This document shows positions 24,359-33,766 of a DNA stretch of 34,518 nt, piece after piece. Below the pieces are notes generated by a model. It was given only the letters and a program-made list of their open reading frames with translations. It had not been told where the DNA came from and made no database searches. Source of the DNA: Bacteroidota bacterium (lineage in GTDB: Bacteria; Bacteroidota; Bacteroidia; NS11-12g; UBA955); NCBI GenBank assembly GCA_024103355.1, contig JAGFIU010000033.1, positions 1-34,518 of the forward strand, written 5' to 3'. How positions within the stretch are numbered: the first letter of the stretch is position 1; the number at the start of each line of letters is the position of its first letter. The translations under genes were made by a program, and so were the position numbers.

Positions 24359-24685
24359 AATAATTTGATTTTGAGACGGTTCAATTCTTTGAATACGATA
24401 GAAATTGGTGTCATAGCATTATTTTTTAAATTCCAAAAATCTGTGAAGCGAGTTTAAATTAATTTCTTTACAAATAAAATAATTATCGACATAACGGCAT
24501 TTCCAAGTGATTAAAATAACTAAATTCCATATAAAGATGAAAATCGGCTCATAATACAACTTTACACTTCATAAAAAGCAAATTTTCGGGGAATATCAGA
24601 TGAACAAAAAATTCATTCATGATTTATCTTATATCGTTCATCCTTAAATACTGCCCGATAATTCTTAATATCCTACTTTTGCAAC
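24359..24685. other. 327-bp divergent intergenic region without a gene
   Basis: No reading frame with coding character is seen. The right end holds the -7 element of the ornithine aminotransferase gene. A 7-bp inverted repeat (GATGAAC at 24599-24605, GTTCATC at 24636-24642, 30 bases apart) lies 70-30 bases upstream of that element and could be a regulator site. No clear promoter for the minus-strand T9SS gene was found. Confidence 0.5.
24674..24682 (+). promoter_or_regulatory. -7 element TACTTTTGC three bases before the ornithine aminotransferase ATG
   Basis: TACTTTTGC at 24674-24682 is followed by AAC and ATG (24686). At the -33 position there is ACTG (24650-24653, spacing 20), a two-of-four match to TTTG. 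The transcript is predicted to be leaderless. Confidence 0.5.
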
Positions 24686-25915
24686 ATGACATCAGAAAAA
24701 AGAAGCTCACAATTCTATATTGATTTAGAAAAAAGATATGGTGCGTTCAACTATGAACCCATTCCTGCAGTTTTGTCCAAAGGAAAAGGTGTTTATGTTG
24801 AAGATGTGGAAGGCAAAAAATATATTGACTGTTTGAGTGCATACAGTGCGGTAAATCAAGGGCATTGTCACCCGCGCATTGTGAAAGTAATGCAGGAACA
24901 AGCAGAAACACTTACGTTAACATCACGTGCATTTTACAATGACAAATTGGGTGTTTTTGAAGAATACATAACAAATCTATTGGGTTATGACCGTGTATTG
25001 CCAATGAACAGCGGAGTTGAGGCATGTGAAACCGCAGTAAAACTTTGTAGAAAATGGGCGTATTTGGTAAAAGGAATACCCCGTTATCAAGCAAGGATTA
25101 TTTTTGCCAAAGGTAATTTCTGGGGACGTTCAATTGCCGCGGTGAGCACAAGTACTGACCCAAGCAGTTACAAGGATTTCGGACCTTTTGTACCTAATTT
25201 TGATTTGGTTCCCTATAACGACATTGAATCTTTGGAACAAAAACTTAAAGAAGAAAATATTGCAGGATTTATGGTTGAACCTATTCAGGGAGAAGCCGGT
25301 GTGATAGTTCCTGATGAGGGATATTTGAAAAAAGTCTCTGAATTATGCAAAAAATATAATGTACTTTTCATCGCAGACGAAGTTCAGACAGGTATTGGAA
25401 GAACAGGAAAAATGTTATGCTGCGACCATGAAGGAGTAAAACCTGATATTCTTGTTTTGGGAAAAGCCTTATCCGGTGGGATGATGCCGGTTTCTGCCGT
25501 TCTGAGCAACAATGAAATAATGTTAACGCTCAAACCGGGAGAACATGGTTCTACTTTTGGCGGGAATCCTTTAGCTTCAGCTATCGCAGTGGAATCCCTA
25601 AGAGTGATTGTGGATGAGAAACTTGCAGAGAATGCTCATGTAATGGGTGAAATTTTTAGAACTGAATTAAAGAAACTTACAAAACACAGGGTTGGTGCAG
25701 TGAGAGGTAAAGGTCTCTTGAATGCGATTGATATTATTCCTTTCTCTGATGGCAGAGAAGCTAAGGATGTTTGTTTGAAACTTAAAGAGAATGGTTTGTT
25801 AGCCAAACAAACTCATGACCACACTATCCGCTTTGCCCCACCTCTTGTGATTACAAAAGAACAAGTCTTGGAAGCAACCAATATTATCCGCAAGACATTA
25901 GAAGAAATGGAATAA
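24686..25915 (+). CDS. rocD: Ornithine-oxo-acid aminotransferase
   Basis: RocD moves the delta-amino group of ornithine to 2-oxoglutarate and yields glutamate semialdehyde (arginine and proline catabolism). The 409-residue protein is a class III PLP aminotransferase. It has [60 protein letters not shown], and [14 protein letters not shown] with the PLP-binding Asp. The PLP lysine is Lys260 in [15 protein letters not shown]. The [11 protein letters not shown] and ACETAVK patterns are typical of ornithine aminotransferase rather than acetylornithine aminotransferase. No other arginine genes are adjacent; a TlpA-like lipoprotein follows after 13 bases and may be in the same transcript. Confidence 0.94.
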   Translation: MTSEKRSSQFYIDLEKRYGAFNYEPIPAVLSKGKGVYVEDVEGKKYIDCLSAYSAVNQGHCHPRIVKVMQEQAETLTLTSRAFYNDKLGVFEEYITNLLGYDRVLPMNSGVEACETAVKLCRKWAYLVKGIPRYQARIIFAKGNFWGRSIAAVSTSTDPSSYKDFGPFVPNFDLVPYNDIESLEQKLKEENIAGFMVEPIQGEAGVIVPDEGYLKKVSELCKKYNVLFIADEVQTGIGRTGKMLCCDHEGVKPDILVLGKALSGGMMPVSAVLSNNEIMLTLKPGEHGSTFGGNPLASAIAVESLRVIVDEKLAENAHVMGEIFRTELKKLTKHRVGAVRGKGLLNAIDIIPFSDGREAKDVCLKLKENGLLAKQTHDHTIRFAPPLVITKEQVLEATNIIRKTLEEME

Positions 25916-25928
25916 TAAAATTAAAAAA

Positions 25929-27161
25929 ATGAAACAACTAAAATATCTTTTTATAGTATTTTTTTCAATCTTTATCACAGCTTGTTCTAACTCAAATAAT
26001 ACCAAAGTCAACAATCATTTGTTAAAAGACGGTTTTTGGTTAGGCTCACTGAATATTCAGGGTTATACGGTATCTTTTTCATTCTTGATTGAAAATGACC
26101 AAATCAAAACACTTTATAACAGTGATGAAGAAATAGAAATGCAAAAACTATCTATTAATGGAGATAGTATCTTGGCTTATTTTCAGAATTACCCCACATT
26201 TTTAAAGTTTAAAATCGAGAATGATACTCAAATCAACGGATATTATCTGAATCCTGATTACGGAGATGAATCAAAATTCAATTTCGCAGCTTTTTATGTT
26301 GGTAATAAAACAATAGCGAAAGCTAACAATAGCAAAGAATCTTACGACTTATCCGGAACTTGGGAAACATACTTTAGACCCGGTACTGAAAAACAATATC
26401 CGGCTGTGGGGCAATTCAAAATGGAAAATGGGGTGATCAAAGGTACATTTCTAAAGCCCTCAGGTGATGCACGTTTTTTAGAAGGTAGTTTTAAAAATAA
26501 CAAGCTGCAACTTTCTAGTTTTGATGGTTCGTATGCTACTGTTTATGTAGCAGAATTAAGAAATGACACCCTGTTTGGCAAATACATGAGCAGAAACAAA
26601 GGAGAAATAGAATGGATAGCCACCAAGAATCCAAATTTTAAGTTAGAAGATTCAGATAAGCGCACAATTTTGGTTAAAGACAAATTTGAATTAAATTTCA
26701 AAACCATTGATGGCAATGACTTTCATTATCCCAATCCTGACTTTGAAGGCAAAACAGTTATTATCCAAATATTGGGGACATGGTGTCCCAACTGCTTAGA
26801 TGAGGGAGATTTTTTCAAAACTTTATATGAAAAATACCATGACAAAGGTTTGGAGATATTCGGGGTTTCTTATGAAAATCCAACGGAATTTAACGCACAA
26901 GCCGAAAGAGTAAGAAGGTTAATAAATGCGAAAAAATATCCTTATCCCATTCTGGTAGGAGGAGATTTGGCAAGCAATAAAATTGCAAAGGACTTTTCGA
27001 TGTTAGACAAAGTCAGAGCATTCCCCACCTCCATTTTTATAAACAAAAAAGGAGATGTTGTAAGGGTAGAAACAGGATTCTCCGGCCCCGGAACCGGTAA
27101 AATGCACGAAGAATACACCAAGATGATAACTCAATATGTAGAATCTCTGTTGGAACTCTAA
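25929..27161 (+). CDS. TlpA-like thioredoxin-domain lipoprotein
   Basis: A 410-residue lipoprotein (lipobox FITAC, Cys19) with two parts. Residues about 30-240 form repeated strand-rich blocks (GFWLGSLNIQGYTVSF, GTWETYFRPGTEKQYPAVGQF) of the kind found in N-terminal domains of Bacteroidota TlpA-like proteins. Residues about 250-410 are an AhpC/TlpA thioredoxin fold with LGTWCPNCLDEG (Cys286, Cys289). FGVSYENP, YPILVGGD and the cis-Pro segment AFPTSIFINKKG follow. It would act on the periplasmic side as a disulfide reductase or thiol peroxidase-like protein. A membrane partner supplying electrons is not in the window. Confidence 0.9.
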   Translation: MKQLKYLFIVFFSIFITACSNSNNTKVNNHLLKDGFWLGSLNIQGYTVSFSFLIENDQIKTLYNSDEEIEMQKLSINGDSILAYFQNYPTFLKFKIENDTQINGYYLNPDYGDESKFNFAAFYVGNKTIAKANNSKESYDLSGTWETYFRPGTEKQYPAVGQFKMENGVIKGTFLKPSGDARFLEGSFKNNKLQLSSFDGSYATVYVAELRNDTLFGKYMSRNKGEIEWIATKNPNFKLEDSDKRTILVKDKFELNFKTIDGNDFHYPNPDFEGKTVIIQILGTWCPNCLDEGDFFKTLYEKYHDKGLEIFGVSYENPTEFNAQAERVRRLINAKKYPYPILVGGDLASNKIAKDFSMLDKVRAFPTSIFINKKGDVVRVETGFSGPGTGKMHEEYTKMITQYVESLLEL

Positions 27162-27195
27162 TAGGATAATTGATATTAAGAATTTAATTTAAAAG

Positions 27196-27948
27196 ATGAA
27201 AACAGTAATAATAACCGGTGCTTCATCAGGCATTGGTCAAGCAATCGCTCGAAAGTTGGCAAAGGATTTCAAGTTAATTATATGCGGCAGAAGGCAAGAC
27301 CGATTAAATGAATTGAAAACCGAACTTTCAAAAACCACTGATGTTCATACACTTAACTTTGATGTACGCGAAAAAGACAAAGTTTTTGAACAGATAAATT
27401 CACTTCCGGAAAATTTCAGAAAAATCGATGTTTTGATTAATAATGCCGGTAATGCACATGGGCTGGCTGCCTTTCAAGATGCAGATTTGGAAGATTTGGA
27501 AAAGATGATTGACGGCAATGTCAAAGGGATGATTTATGTTTCCAAAGCTGTTTTGCCGTTGATGATGAAAAACCAAACAGGGCATATAGTAAACATATCA
27601 TCAACCGCAGGCAAAGAGGTTTACGCAAACGGAACAACGTATTGTGCTTCCAAATATGCGGTAGAAGCACTCAGCAAAGGAATGCGTATTGACTTACTTC
27701 CATTAGGAATTAAAGTAACCAACATAGCACCGGGAATGGTAGAAACCGAATTTTCATTGGTACGATTTAAAAATGACCATCATAAAGCCAAACAAGCTTA
27801 TACAGGTATGACACCTTTGACCGCTGAGGATATTGCAGAAACCGTTTATTTTGCAATCACCCAACCTGAACATGTTCAGCTTGCTGACATAACCATACTG
27901 CCAAAAGCACAAGCCTCTGCGAGCAATATTTTACGGAAGAATTCGTAA
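27196..27948 (+). CDS. Short-chain dehydrogenase/reductase (YdfG-like)
   Basis: A 250-residue classical SDR. The cofactor site is TGASSGIGQAIA (7-18), followed by GRRQDRL with Arg residues that favour NADP. NNAGNAHG and the catalytic Ser136, Tyr149, Lys153 (YCASK) come next. NIAPGMVETEF is the usual PG motif. The nearest well-known members are the YdfG/L-allo-threonine or 3-hydroxy-acid dehydrogenases, which oxidise beta-hydroxy acids. The exact substrate is not set. The gene follows the TlpA-like lipoprotein by 34 bases. Confidence 0.92.
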   Translation: MKTVIITGASSGIGQAIARKLAKDFKLIICGRRQDRLNELKTELSKTTDVHTLNFDVREKDKVFEQINSLPENFRKIDVLINNAGNAHGLAAFQDADLEDLEKMIDGNVKGMIYVSKAVLPLMMKNQTGHIVNISSTAGKEVYANGTTYCASKYAVEALSKGMRIDLLPLGIKVTNIAPGMVETEFSLVRFKNDHHKAKQAYTGMTPLTAEDIAETVYFAITQPEHVQLADITILPKAQASASNILRKNS

Positions 27949-28054
27949 ACTTCGTTTAATCGGTATGGATGTCCTTATTGAAATCCCATAAAACAGCGGT
28001 TTGAAATCAAACAAAATCAGGTTAAAATCATTTTTCATTAATAAAAAATAAGCA

Positions 28055-28063
28055 TATATTTGC
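28055..28063 (+). promoter_or_regulatory. -7 element TATATTTGC of the rimP-nusA-infB operon
   Basis: TATATTTGC at 28055-28063 fits TAnnTTTGC. TTTC at 28033-28036 lies 18 nt upstream, close to but not exactly the -33 pattern. Transcription would start near 28067-28070, directly before the leader hairpin. Confidence 0.55.
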
Positions 28064-28073
28064 AGCGCACTTG

Positions 28074-28099
28074 AAAGAGGGGACGAATGTCCCCTTTTT
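28074..28099 (+). terminator. Terminator-like hairpin in the rimP leader (candidate attenuator)
   Basis: Arms 28074-28084 and 28089-28099 pair with a GAAT loop (28085-28088). The core stem is seven perfect base pairs (AGGGGAC / GTCCCCT), extended by a G-U and three A-U pairs. The 3' arm ends in five Us. It lies between the predicted start site and the rimP ATG at 28117, so it is inside the leader. Since SDR transcription ends upstream, it may terminate read-through from that gene, act as an attenuator of rimP-nusA-infB, or do both. Confidence 0.7.
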
Positions 28100-28116
28100 A
28101 TTTGGCACAGTAAATA

Positions 28117-28602
28117 ATGGACATAAAAGCATTTTTGGATTCAGAATTAGCAAAGGTACTCTTGGACTACCCCGATTTATTTGTGGTTGGTAATGAGCAC
28201 CAAGTGAACAAAGGTTTGTATGTTTTTATTTTGGATGGTGACGAGGGTTTGAGTATTGCACAATGTGGTGAAATTAGCAGAAAACTGATGACCCGTATTG
28301 AACAAAATCCTGAAGCAGAAGCAGAAAGAGAAAATTTCAGTTTCAGCATTACTTCCCCCGGAGCAGAATCCCCATTGTTGTTACCAAGGCAGTATAAAAA
28401 ACATTTAAACCGAGAGTTTTTGATAACACTTGAAGACAACACCAAATTAAGTGCAAAACTAAAAGGTATAACCAAAGATGACATTGAAGTAGTTACCCTG
28501 ATTAAATCAAATGTCAAAGGGAGAACAGATAAAGAAGGGGAAGAAAAATCAATACCTTTTAATCAAATAAAAGAAAGTAAAATAATATTATCATTTAAAT
28601 AA
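28117..28602 (+). CDS. rimP: Ribosome maturation factor RimP
   Basis: RimP helps 30S subunit maturation by assisting S12 and the central pseudoknot. The 161-residue protein has the two family domains: an N-terminal alpha/beta domain with GDEGLSIAQCGEISRKLMTRI and the ITSPGAESPLLLPRQYKKHL junction (the conserved SPG). A C-terminal SH3-like barrel (FLITLEDNTKLSAKLKGI) completes the protein. It is the first gene of the conserved rimP-nusA-infB cluster, with nine bases to nusA. A terminator-like hairpin sits in its leader. Confidence 0.94.
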   Translation: MDIKAFLDSELAKVLLDYPDLFVVGNEHQVNKGLYVFILDGDEGLSIAQCGEISRKLMTRIEQNPEAEAERENFSFSITSPGAESPLLLPRQYKKHLNREFLITLEDNTKLSAKLKGITKDDIEVVTLIKSNVKGRTDKEGEEKSIPFNQIKESKIILSFK

Positions 28603-28611
28603 AAATAGACC

Positions 28612-29847
28612 ATGTCAACAATTGCAGGATTAGTAGATTCCTTTTCAGAATTTAAGGAGTTCAAAAACATCGACAGAGTAACCTTGATGAGGGTTTTGGA
28701 AGATGTATTTCGCAATGTATTACGCAAAAAATACGGTTCAGATGAAAACTTTGATATTATCATCAACACAGAAAAAGGGGATTTTGAAATTTATCGAAAT
28801 CGCCTGATTGTTGATGATTGTGAAGTTGAAGACACCAACTTACAGATTGGGATTACAGAAGCCAAAAAACTCGAAGATGACTATGAAATAGGCGAAGAAG
28901 CAACCGAAATCCTATCAATTGAAGACTTTGGCAGGAGAGCAATATTGGCAGCTCGTCAAACCCTGATGAGTCGTGTTCTAGAATTAGAAAAAGGTGAAAT
29001 ATATAAGAAATATCAGAACAGAATCGGAGAAATAGTTTCAGGTGAAGTGTATCAAATATGGAAAAAAGAAATGATGCTTCTGGATGACGAAGGGAATGAA
29101 TTGATATTGCCCAGAGCAGAAATGATTCCATCTGACTTTTTCAAAAAAGGTGAAGTAACCAGAGCCGTAATTACTGATGTTCGTATAGATGACGGAACCC
29201 CAAAAATTGTCCTATCTCGTACATCTCCCGTTTTCTTAGAAAGATTATTTGAATTAGAAGTACCGGAAATTCTTGATGGATTAATCACAATCAAGAAAGT
29301 TGTAAGAGAACCCGGAGAAAGAGCCAAAGTTGCAGTCGAAAGCTATGATGAAAGAATTGACCCTGTGGGTGCTTGTGTTGGCATGAAAGGAGCAAGAATA
29401 CACGGTATTGTAAGAGAATTGAGAAACGAAAACATTGATGTTATCAACTTTACCACAAACACTACTCTATTCATCCAACGCTCTCTGAGTCCTGCCAAAA
29501 TATCCAATATTAAATTAGAAGGCAATAAAGCCATTGTAACTATGCCGGCAGACCAGGTAAGTTTAGCCATCGGGAAAGGTGGTTATAATATTAAACTAGC
29601 CGGAAGACTCACAGGATATGAAATTGAAATTTATAGAGAAGCCGGAGCAAACGAAGAAGTGGATGTTGACTTAGATGAGTTCCTAGATGAAATTGATGAA
29701 TGGATAATAGACGAATTCAAATCTATTGGACTAGATAGTGCAAAAGCAGTTTTAGATACAGATACTGAAGATTTGATTAAAAGGACTGATCTCGAAGAAG
29801 AAACCATCATTGAGGTTAAAAAAATATTAGCTGCCGAGTTTGAATAG
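28612..29847 (+). CDS. nusA: Transcription elongation/termination factor NusA
   Basis: NusA binds RNA polymerase and nascent RNA and controls pausing, termination and antitermination. The 411 residues contain the RNAP-binding N-terminal domain and an S1 domain near 130-200 (GEIVSGEVYQIWKKEMMLL). KH1 has GACVGMKGARIHGIVRELRN near 253-272. KH2 has SLAIGKGGYNIKLAGRLTG near 315-333. A short acidic C-terminus includes one helix-hairpin-helix-like unit. Length fits the version without the two full acidic repeats of E. coli. It lies between rimP and infB in the classical order, with its start nine bases after rimP. Confidence 0.97.
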   Translation: MSTIAGLVDSFSEFKEFKNIDRVTLMRVLEDVFRNVLRKKYGSDENFDIIINTEKGDFEIYRNRLIVDDCEVEDTNLQIGITEAKKLEDDYEIGEEATEILSIEDFGRRAILAARQTLMSRVLELEKGEIYKKYQNRIGEIVSGEVYQIWKKEMMLLDDEGNELILPRAEMIPSDFFKKGEVTRAVITDVRIDDGTPKIVLSRTSPVFLERLFELEVPEILDGLITIKKVVREPGERAKVAVESYDERIDPVGACVGMKGARIHGIVRELRNENIDVINFTTNTTLFIQRSLSPAKISNIKLEGNKAIVTMPADQVSLAIGKGGYNIKLAGRLTGYEIEIYREAGANEEVDVDLDEFLDEIDEWIIDEFKSIGLDSAKAVLDTDTEDLIKRTDLEEETIIEVKKILAAEFE

Positions 29848-29952
29848 TTTAATTATGTAATAACACGTTCTACCTTGACTTTCATTGGGTTCAATTTCCT
29901 TCCCAAGACAAAGCAAGTAAAAAATAAAAGGAGATAAAAAATTAAGAATTGA

Positions 29953-32760
29953 ATGTCAGACAAAACATATAGAATAAATAAAGTTGCATCGGAGCTCAAC
30001 GTGAGCTTTCAGACACTTGTAGAGAAATTGGTTAATAAGGGATTTGAAATTGAAGCTAAACCAACTGCAAAAATTTCAGCAGAGATGTACGACTTTTTAC
30101 TATCTGAATTCAAATCTGACAAAGCTGCCAAAGACGAGTCAAAATCACTTAAACTCAGTGTGCAGAAGGATAAAATCAAAGAAACTCCGTCAACTGAGAT
30201 AGTAATAAAACCGGGAATTAAGTCTTCACAAAAAGAGGATGAAAAGGAGGAAGAAGATGACCAAGTGATTATTAAGAACAAACTTCTCAATCAGACTGAT
30301 GAAACACAAGAGCACAAACAACAGGAGTTAATTGAGAACAAACTAGTAGAACATCAAAATAGCGCTGAAGAAACAAATAAAAATGATGAGTCAACTGTAT
30401 TGAAGGGGCCTAAGGTAATTGGGAAAATAAACCTCGACAAAATCAGTGAGAAGACACGCCCTGCAACCAAAACAACCAAGGCAAAAGTTACAGACAAATC
30501 TACTGAAGAGAAGCAAACAAAAGAAAACGAAAACAAAGTAGTTAATAAAATTGATACTCCTCCAGTAATTGAGAAAGAGGCTAAACCAATAGAACCTGAA
30601 TCAGAAGAAGTAGAATTAATAAAAACTCAATACGAAAAACTTAAAGGGTTGAGTGTAAAAGGTAAAATTGAACTCAAAGCAGAACCGGTTATCACAAACA
30701 AATCCCATTCAAAATCAAAGGACAACTCTCAAAAACCTTTTGACAAAAAGAAAAGAGTAAGAAAAGTAGTTGAGAAAGTAAAGATTGAAGAGGCAATTAA
30801 AGACAAACCACAATTTGGGAAAAAGAAAAAATCCGATAAGCCGAAAGAAATAACAGAAAAAGAAATTCAAGATAGATTAAAAGCAACTTTATCCAGAATT
30901 GAAACCACAGGTAGAGGAAAAACTGCTAAATCAAAGATTAAACGCCAAAGGAGAGAATACAATGCAGAGGAAAGACTGAGAGATCTTGAGAGGCTTGAAA
31001 AAGAAGAAAAAGTACTAAAAGTAACTGAATTTATTTCTGCAAATGAACTTGCATCTCTTATGAATGTAGGAGTAACAGAAATTATAACAGCATGTTTTAG
31101 TTTGGGTCTGATGGTATCCATAAATCAAAGACTCGATGCCGAAACTATTTCTATTGTAGCAGATGAGTTTGGTTTTGAAGTTGACTTTGTTGATGCAGAT
31201 GCCCAATTATCTATCGAAAAAGAGGAAGATAAACCTGAAGATTTGCTACCTCGAGCACCAATCGTGACAGTAATGGGACATGTTGATCATGGAAAGACCT
31301 CACTATTAGACTATATACGTTCAGCAAATGTTATTGCGGGAGAAGCCGGAGGAATCACTCAGCACATTGGAGCTTACGAAGTAGTCTTACAAGATAAACA
31401 AAGAATTACCTTTCTTGATACACCGGGTCACGAAGCCTTCACTGCCATGCGCGCCAGAGGTGCGAAGCTGACAGACATTGCTGTGATTGTGATAGCTGCC
31501 GATGATAGCATCATGCCACAAACAAGAGAAGCTATCAGCCATGCTCAGGCAGCAGGCGTACCCATGATATTTGCAATAAACAAAATTGATAAGCCGGCTG
31601 CCAACCCAGACAAAATTAGAGAGGAACTATCTCAAATGAATATTTTGGTGGAAGAATGGGGTGGAAAATATCAATGTCAAGAGATTGCAGCCAAATTTGG
31701 GAAAAACGTAGATAAGCTACTTGAAAAAATTATACTCGAAGCCGAACTATTAGAACTTAAAGCTAATCCGAATAAACATGCAAATGGTACTGTGATTGAG
31801 GCTAAGATGGATAAAGGACGTGGAATATTAGCCAACTTGTTGGTACAAGCAGGAACATTGAAAGTTGGTGACCACATGGTTGCCGGTGCATATTACGGTA
31901 AAATCAAAGCTTTATTCAACGAGCGATTTCAAAGAATTGAACAAGCAGGCCCATCATCACCCGTAAGTGTATTAGGATTCAGTGGCGCACCCACAGCAGG
32001 AGACCCATTCCAAGTATTCCCTGATGAAGCTTCCGCTAAAGATCTTGCAAACAGACGTTTTCAATTACTAAGAGAACAAGGAATCCGCTCTACAAAGCAT
32101 ATTACATTAGACGAAATAGGAAGGCGATTGGCTGTAGGTTCTTTCAAAGAACTTAATCTAATTGTTAGGGCAGATGTTGACGGTTCCGTTGAAGCACTTT
32201 CTGACTCACTTCTTAAACTTTCAACCGATGAAATTCAAATAAATATCATCCATAAAGGTGTCGGACAAATCACAGAATCAGATGTGTTACTTGCTTCTGC
32301 ATCTGATGCTATTATCATTGGCTTCCAAGTAAGGCCGGCTCAAGGCGCCAGAAAACTTGCTGAAACCGAGCAAATCGATATCAGACATTATTCTATCATC
32401 TACAAGGCAATAGAAGAAATTAAGTCAGCAATGGAAGGAATGTTATCACCCGAATTGGTTGAAAAAATTGTGGGAGAGGTGGAGGTTCGAGAAGTATTTA
32501 ACATTTCAAAATTAGGAACTATTGCTGGTTGTATGGTTCTAGACGGAAAAATTACTCGCAACTCCAATATCCGACTTATCAGAGACGGGGTTGTTATTCA
32601 CACTGGAAAACTTGCTTCTCTCAAACGTTTCAAGGACGATGTGAAAGAGGTAACCAAAGGCTTTGAATGTGGTTTGCATATTGAAAAATTCAACGATCTT
32701 CAAATTGGCGACAACATTGAAGTCTTCACCGAAGAAGAAGTTAAAAGAAAATTAAAATAA
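29953..32760 (+). CDS. infB: Translation initiation factor IF-2
   Basis: IF-2 is the GTPase that brings initiator tRNA to the 30S subunit and promotes 50S joining. The 935-residue protein starts with an IF2_N domain ([21 protein letters not shown], residues 10-30). About 300 residues of Lys/Glu-rich linker (70-370) follow, then a second IF2_N-like element. The G domain has GHVDHGKT at 442-449, DTPGH at 489-493 and NKID at 543-546. Domains II-IV fill the rest, with a good C-terminus ([19 protein letters not shown]). Its ATG is 105 bases after nusA, with AAGGAG about 20 bases upstream, too far for a normal Shine-Dalgarno site. IF-2 alternative starts inside the gene are possible but not evident. 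Confidence 0.97.
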   Translation: MSDKTYRINKVASELNVSFQTLVEKLVNKGFEIEAKPTAKISAEMYDFLLSEFKSDKAAKDESKSLKLSVQKDKIKETPSTEIVIKPGIKSSQKEDEKEEEDDQVIIKNKLLNQTDETQEHKQQELIENKLVEHQNSAEETNKNDESTVLKGPKVIGKINLDKISEKTRPATKTTKAKVTDKSTEEKQTKENENKVVNKIDTPPVIEKEAKPIEPESEEVELIKTQYEKLKGLSVKGKIELKAEPVITNKSHSKSKDNSQKPFDKKKRVRKVVEKVKIEEAIKDKPQFGKKKKSDKPKEITEKEIQDRLKATLSRIETTGRGKTAKSKIKRQRREYNAEERLRDLERLEKEEKVLKVTEFISANELASLMNVGVTEIITACFSLGLMVSINQRLDAETISIVADEFGFEVDFVDADAQLSIEKEEDKPEDLLPRAPIVTVMGHVDHGKTSLLDYIRSANVIAGEAGGITQHIGAYEVVLQDKQRITFLDTPGHEAFTAMRARGAKLTDIAVIVIAADDSIMPQTREAISHAQAAGVPMIFAINKIDKPAANPDKIREELSQMNILVEEWGGKYQCQEIAAKFGKNVDKLLEKIILEAELLELKANPNKHANGTVIEAKMDKGRGILANLLVQAGTLKVGDHMVAGAYYGKIKALFNERFQRIEQAGPSSPVSVLGFSGAPTAGDPFQVFPDEASAKDLANRRFQLLREQGIRSTKHITLDEIGRRLAVGSFKELNLIVRADVDGSVEALSDSLLKLSTDEIQINIIHKGVGQITESDVLLASASDAIIIGFQVRPAQGARKLAETEQIDIRHYSIIYKAIEEIKSAMEGMLSPELVEKIVGEVEVREVFNISKLGTIAGCMVLDGKITRNSNIRLIRDGVVIHTGKLASLKRFKDDVKEVTKGFECGLHIEKFNDLQIGDNIEVFTEEEVKRKLK

Positions 32761-32765
32761 TTGCT

Positions 32766-33764
32766 ATGCCCAAGAATATTGCGGTAATAGGCTCGGGTAG
32801 TTGGGCAACTGCCATTGTTAAGATTTTGGAAGAAAGCCCGCTCATTGACCAAATATTTTGGTGGATGAGAAAACAGGAATATGTTGATTCATTTGACCAA
32901 TACGGACACAATCCGGGGTATCTCAGCAGCATTTTTTTCAATAAAAAAAAGGTAATTGCAAATAATCAACTTGATGTTTGTATAAAATCATCTGAAATTA
33001 TTGTCATTGCCACACCTTCTGCCTTTGTGCATAACGCTTTGAACAGTGTCCCAAAGGACATTTTTCAGAATAAGAAAATGATTTCTGCCGTTAAAGGAAT
33101 GATACCCGAAACTAACCAAATTGTTTCGGATTATTTGCATACACAATTCAATAAGTCTTCAAAAGAAATTGCTTGTATCAGTGGCCCTTGTCATGCGGAA
33201 GAGGTTGCTCGGGAGAGATTATCATATTTGACAATTGCATCAGAGAACCAACAATTGGTTGAAGAGTTGTTACCATTGTTCAGATGCAGATATATTAATT
33301 GCATTGGTTCGGACGACATTGTAGGAATTGAACATGCAGCAGTTCTAAAAAACATTTATGCAATTGCTGCAGGGATTGCTAATGGCTTAGGTTATGGCGA
33401 CAATTTTAAAGCAGTTCTCATTTCTTGCGCTATAAGAGAAATGGAACTCTTTCTCCAAAAATTGGGAATTGAATCTACCAATGTAAACGATAGTGCATAT
33501 TTGGGTGATTTGTTGGTTACTGCTTACAGTCAATTGAGTCGCAATCGAACCTTTGGTAATATGCTAGGGCGAGAATACTCTGTTACATTTGCACAAATGG
33601 AAATGAAAATGGTTGCAGAAGGATATTATTCAACAAAACAAATATTTTTGCTAAATCAGAGAGTTGGAGCCAATATGCCTATCATGGACTCTGTTTACAA
33701 AATTATTTATGAGAATATCAGTGCTCGGTTCATCTTTGCTGAATTATCCAAACTTTTAAATTAG
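32766..33764 (+). CDS. gpsA: NAD(P)-dependent glycerol-3-phosphate dehydrogenase
   Basis: GpsA reduces dihydroxyacetone phosphate to sn-glycerol 3-phosphate for phospholipid synthesis. The 332-residue protein starts with the Rossmann motif AVIGSGSWATA (6-16, Gly9 and Gly11). It continues with IATPSAFVHNAL, SAVKGMIPETN, CISGPCHAEEVARERLS and the catalytic region LKNIYAIAAGIANGLGYGDN, where the Lys is the general acid. GDLLVTAYSQLSRNRTFG is the standard late motif. The start ATG lies five bases after infB, so it is in the same operon. The cofactor (NADH or NADPH) cannot be told. Confidence 0.94.
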   Translation: MPKNIAVIGSGSWATAIVKILEESPLIDQIFWWMRKQEYVDSFDQYGHNPGYLSSIFFNKKKVIANNQLDVCIKSSEIIVIATPSAFVHNALNSVPKDIFQNKKMISAVKGMIPETNQIVSDYLHTQFNKSSKEIACISGPCHAEEVARERLSYLTIASENQQLVEELLPLFRCRYINCIGSDDIVGIEHAAVLKNIYAIAAGIANGLGYGDNFKAVLISCAIREMELFLQKLGIESTNVNDSAYLGDLLVTAYSQLSRNRTFGNMLGREYSVTFAQMEMKMVAEGYYSTKQIFLLNQRVGANMPIMDSVYKIIYENISARFIFAELSKLLN

Positions 33765-33766
33765 AA

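Noticed and set aside
28167-29570. Minus-strand open frames opposite rimP and nusA
   Set aside because: Products rich in Ser/Leu/Phe from reading AT-rich complementary codons; the plus-strand genes are complete and conserved.
29886-29912. Possible TTGGG/CCCAA stem in the nusA-infB spacer
   Set aside because: Five-base-pair stem with a 12-base loop and no U-tract; too weak to call a terminator.
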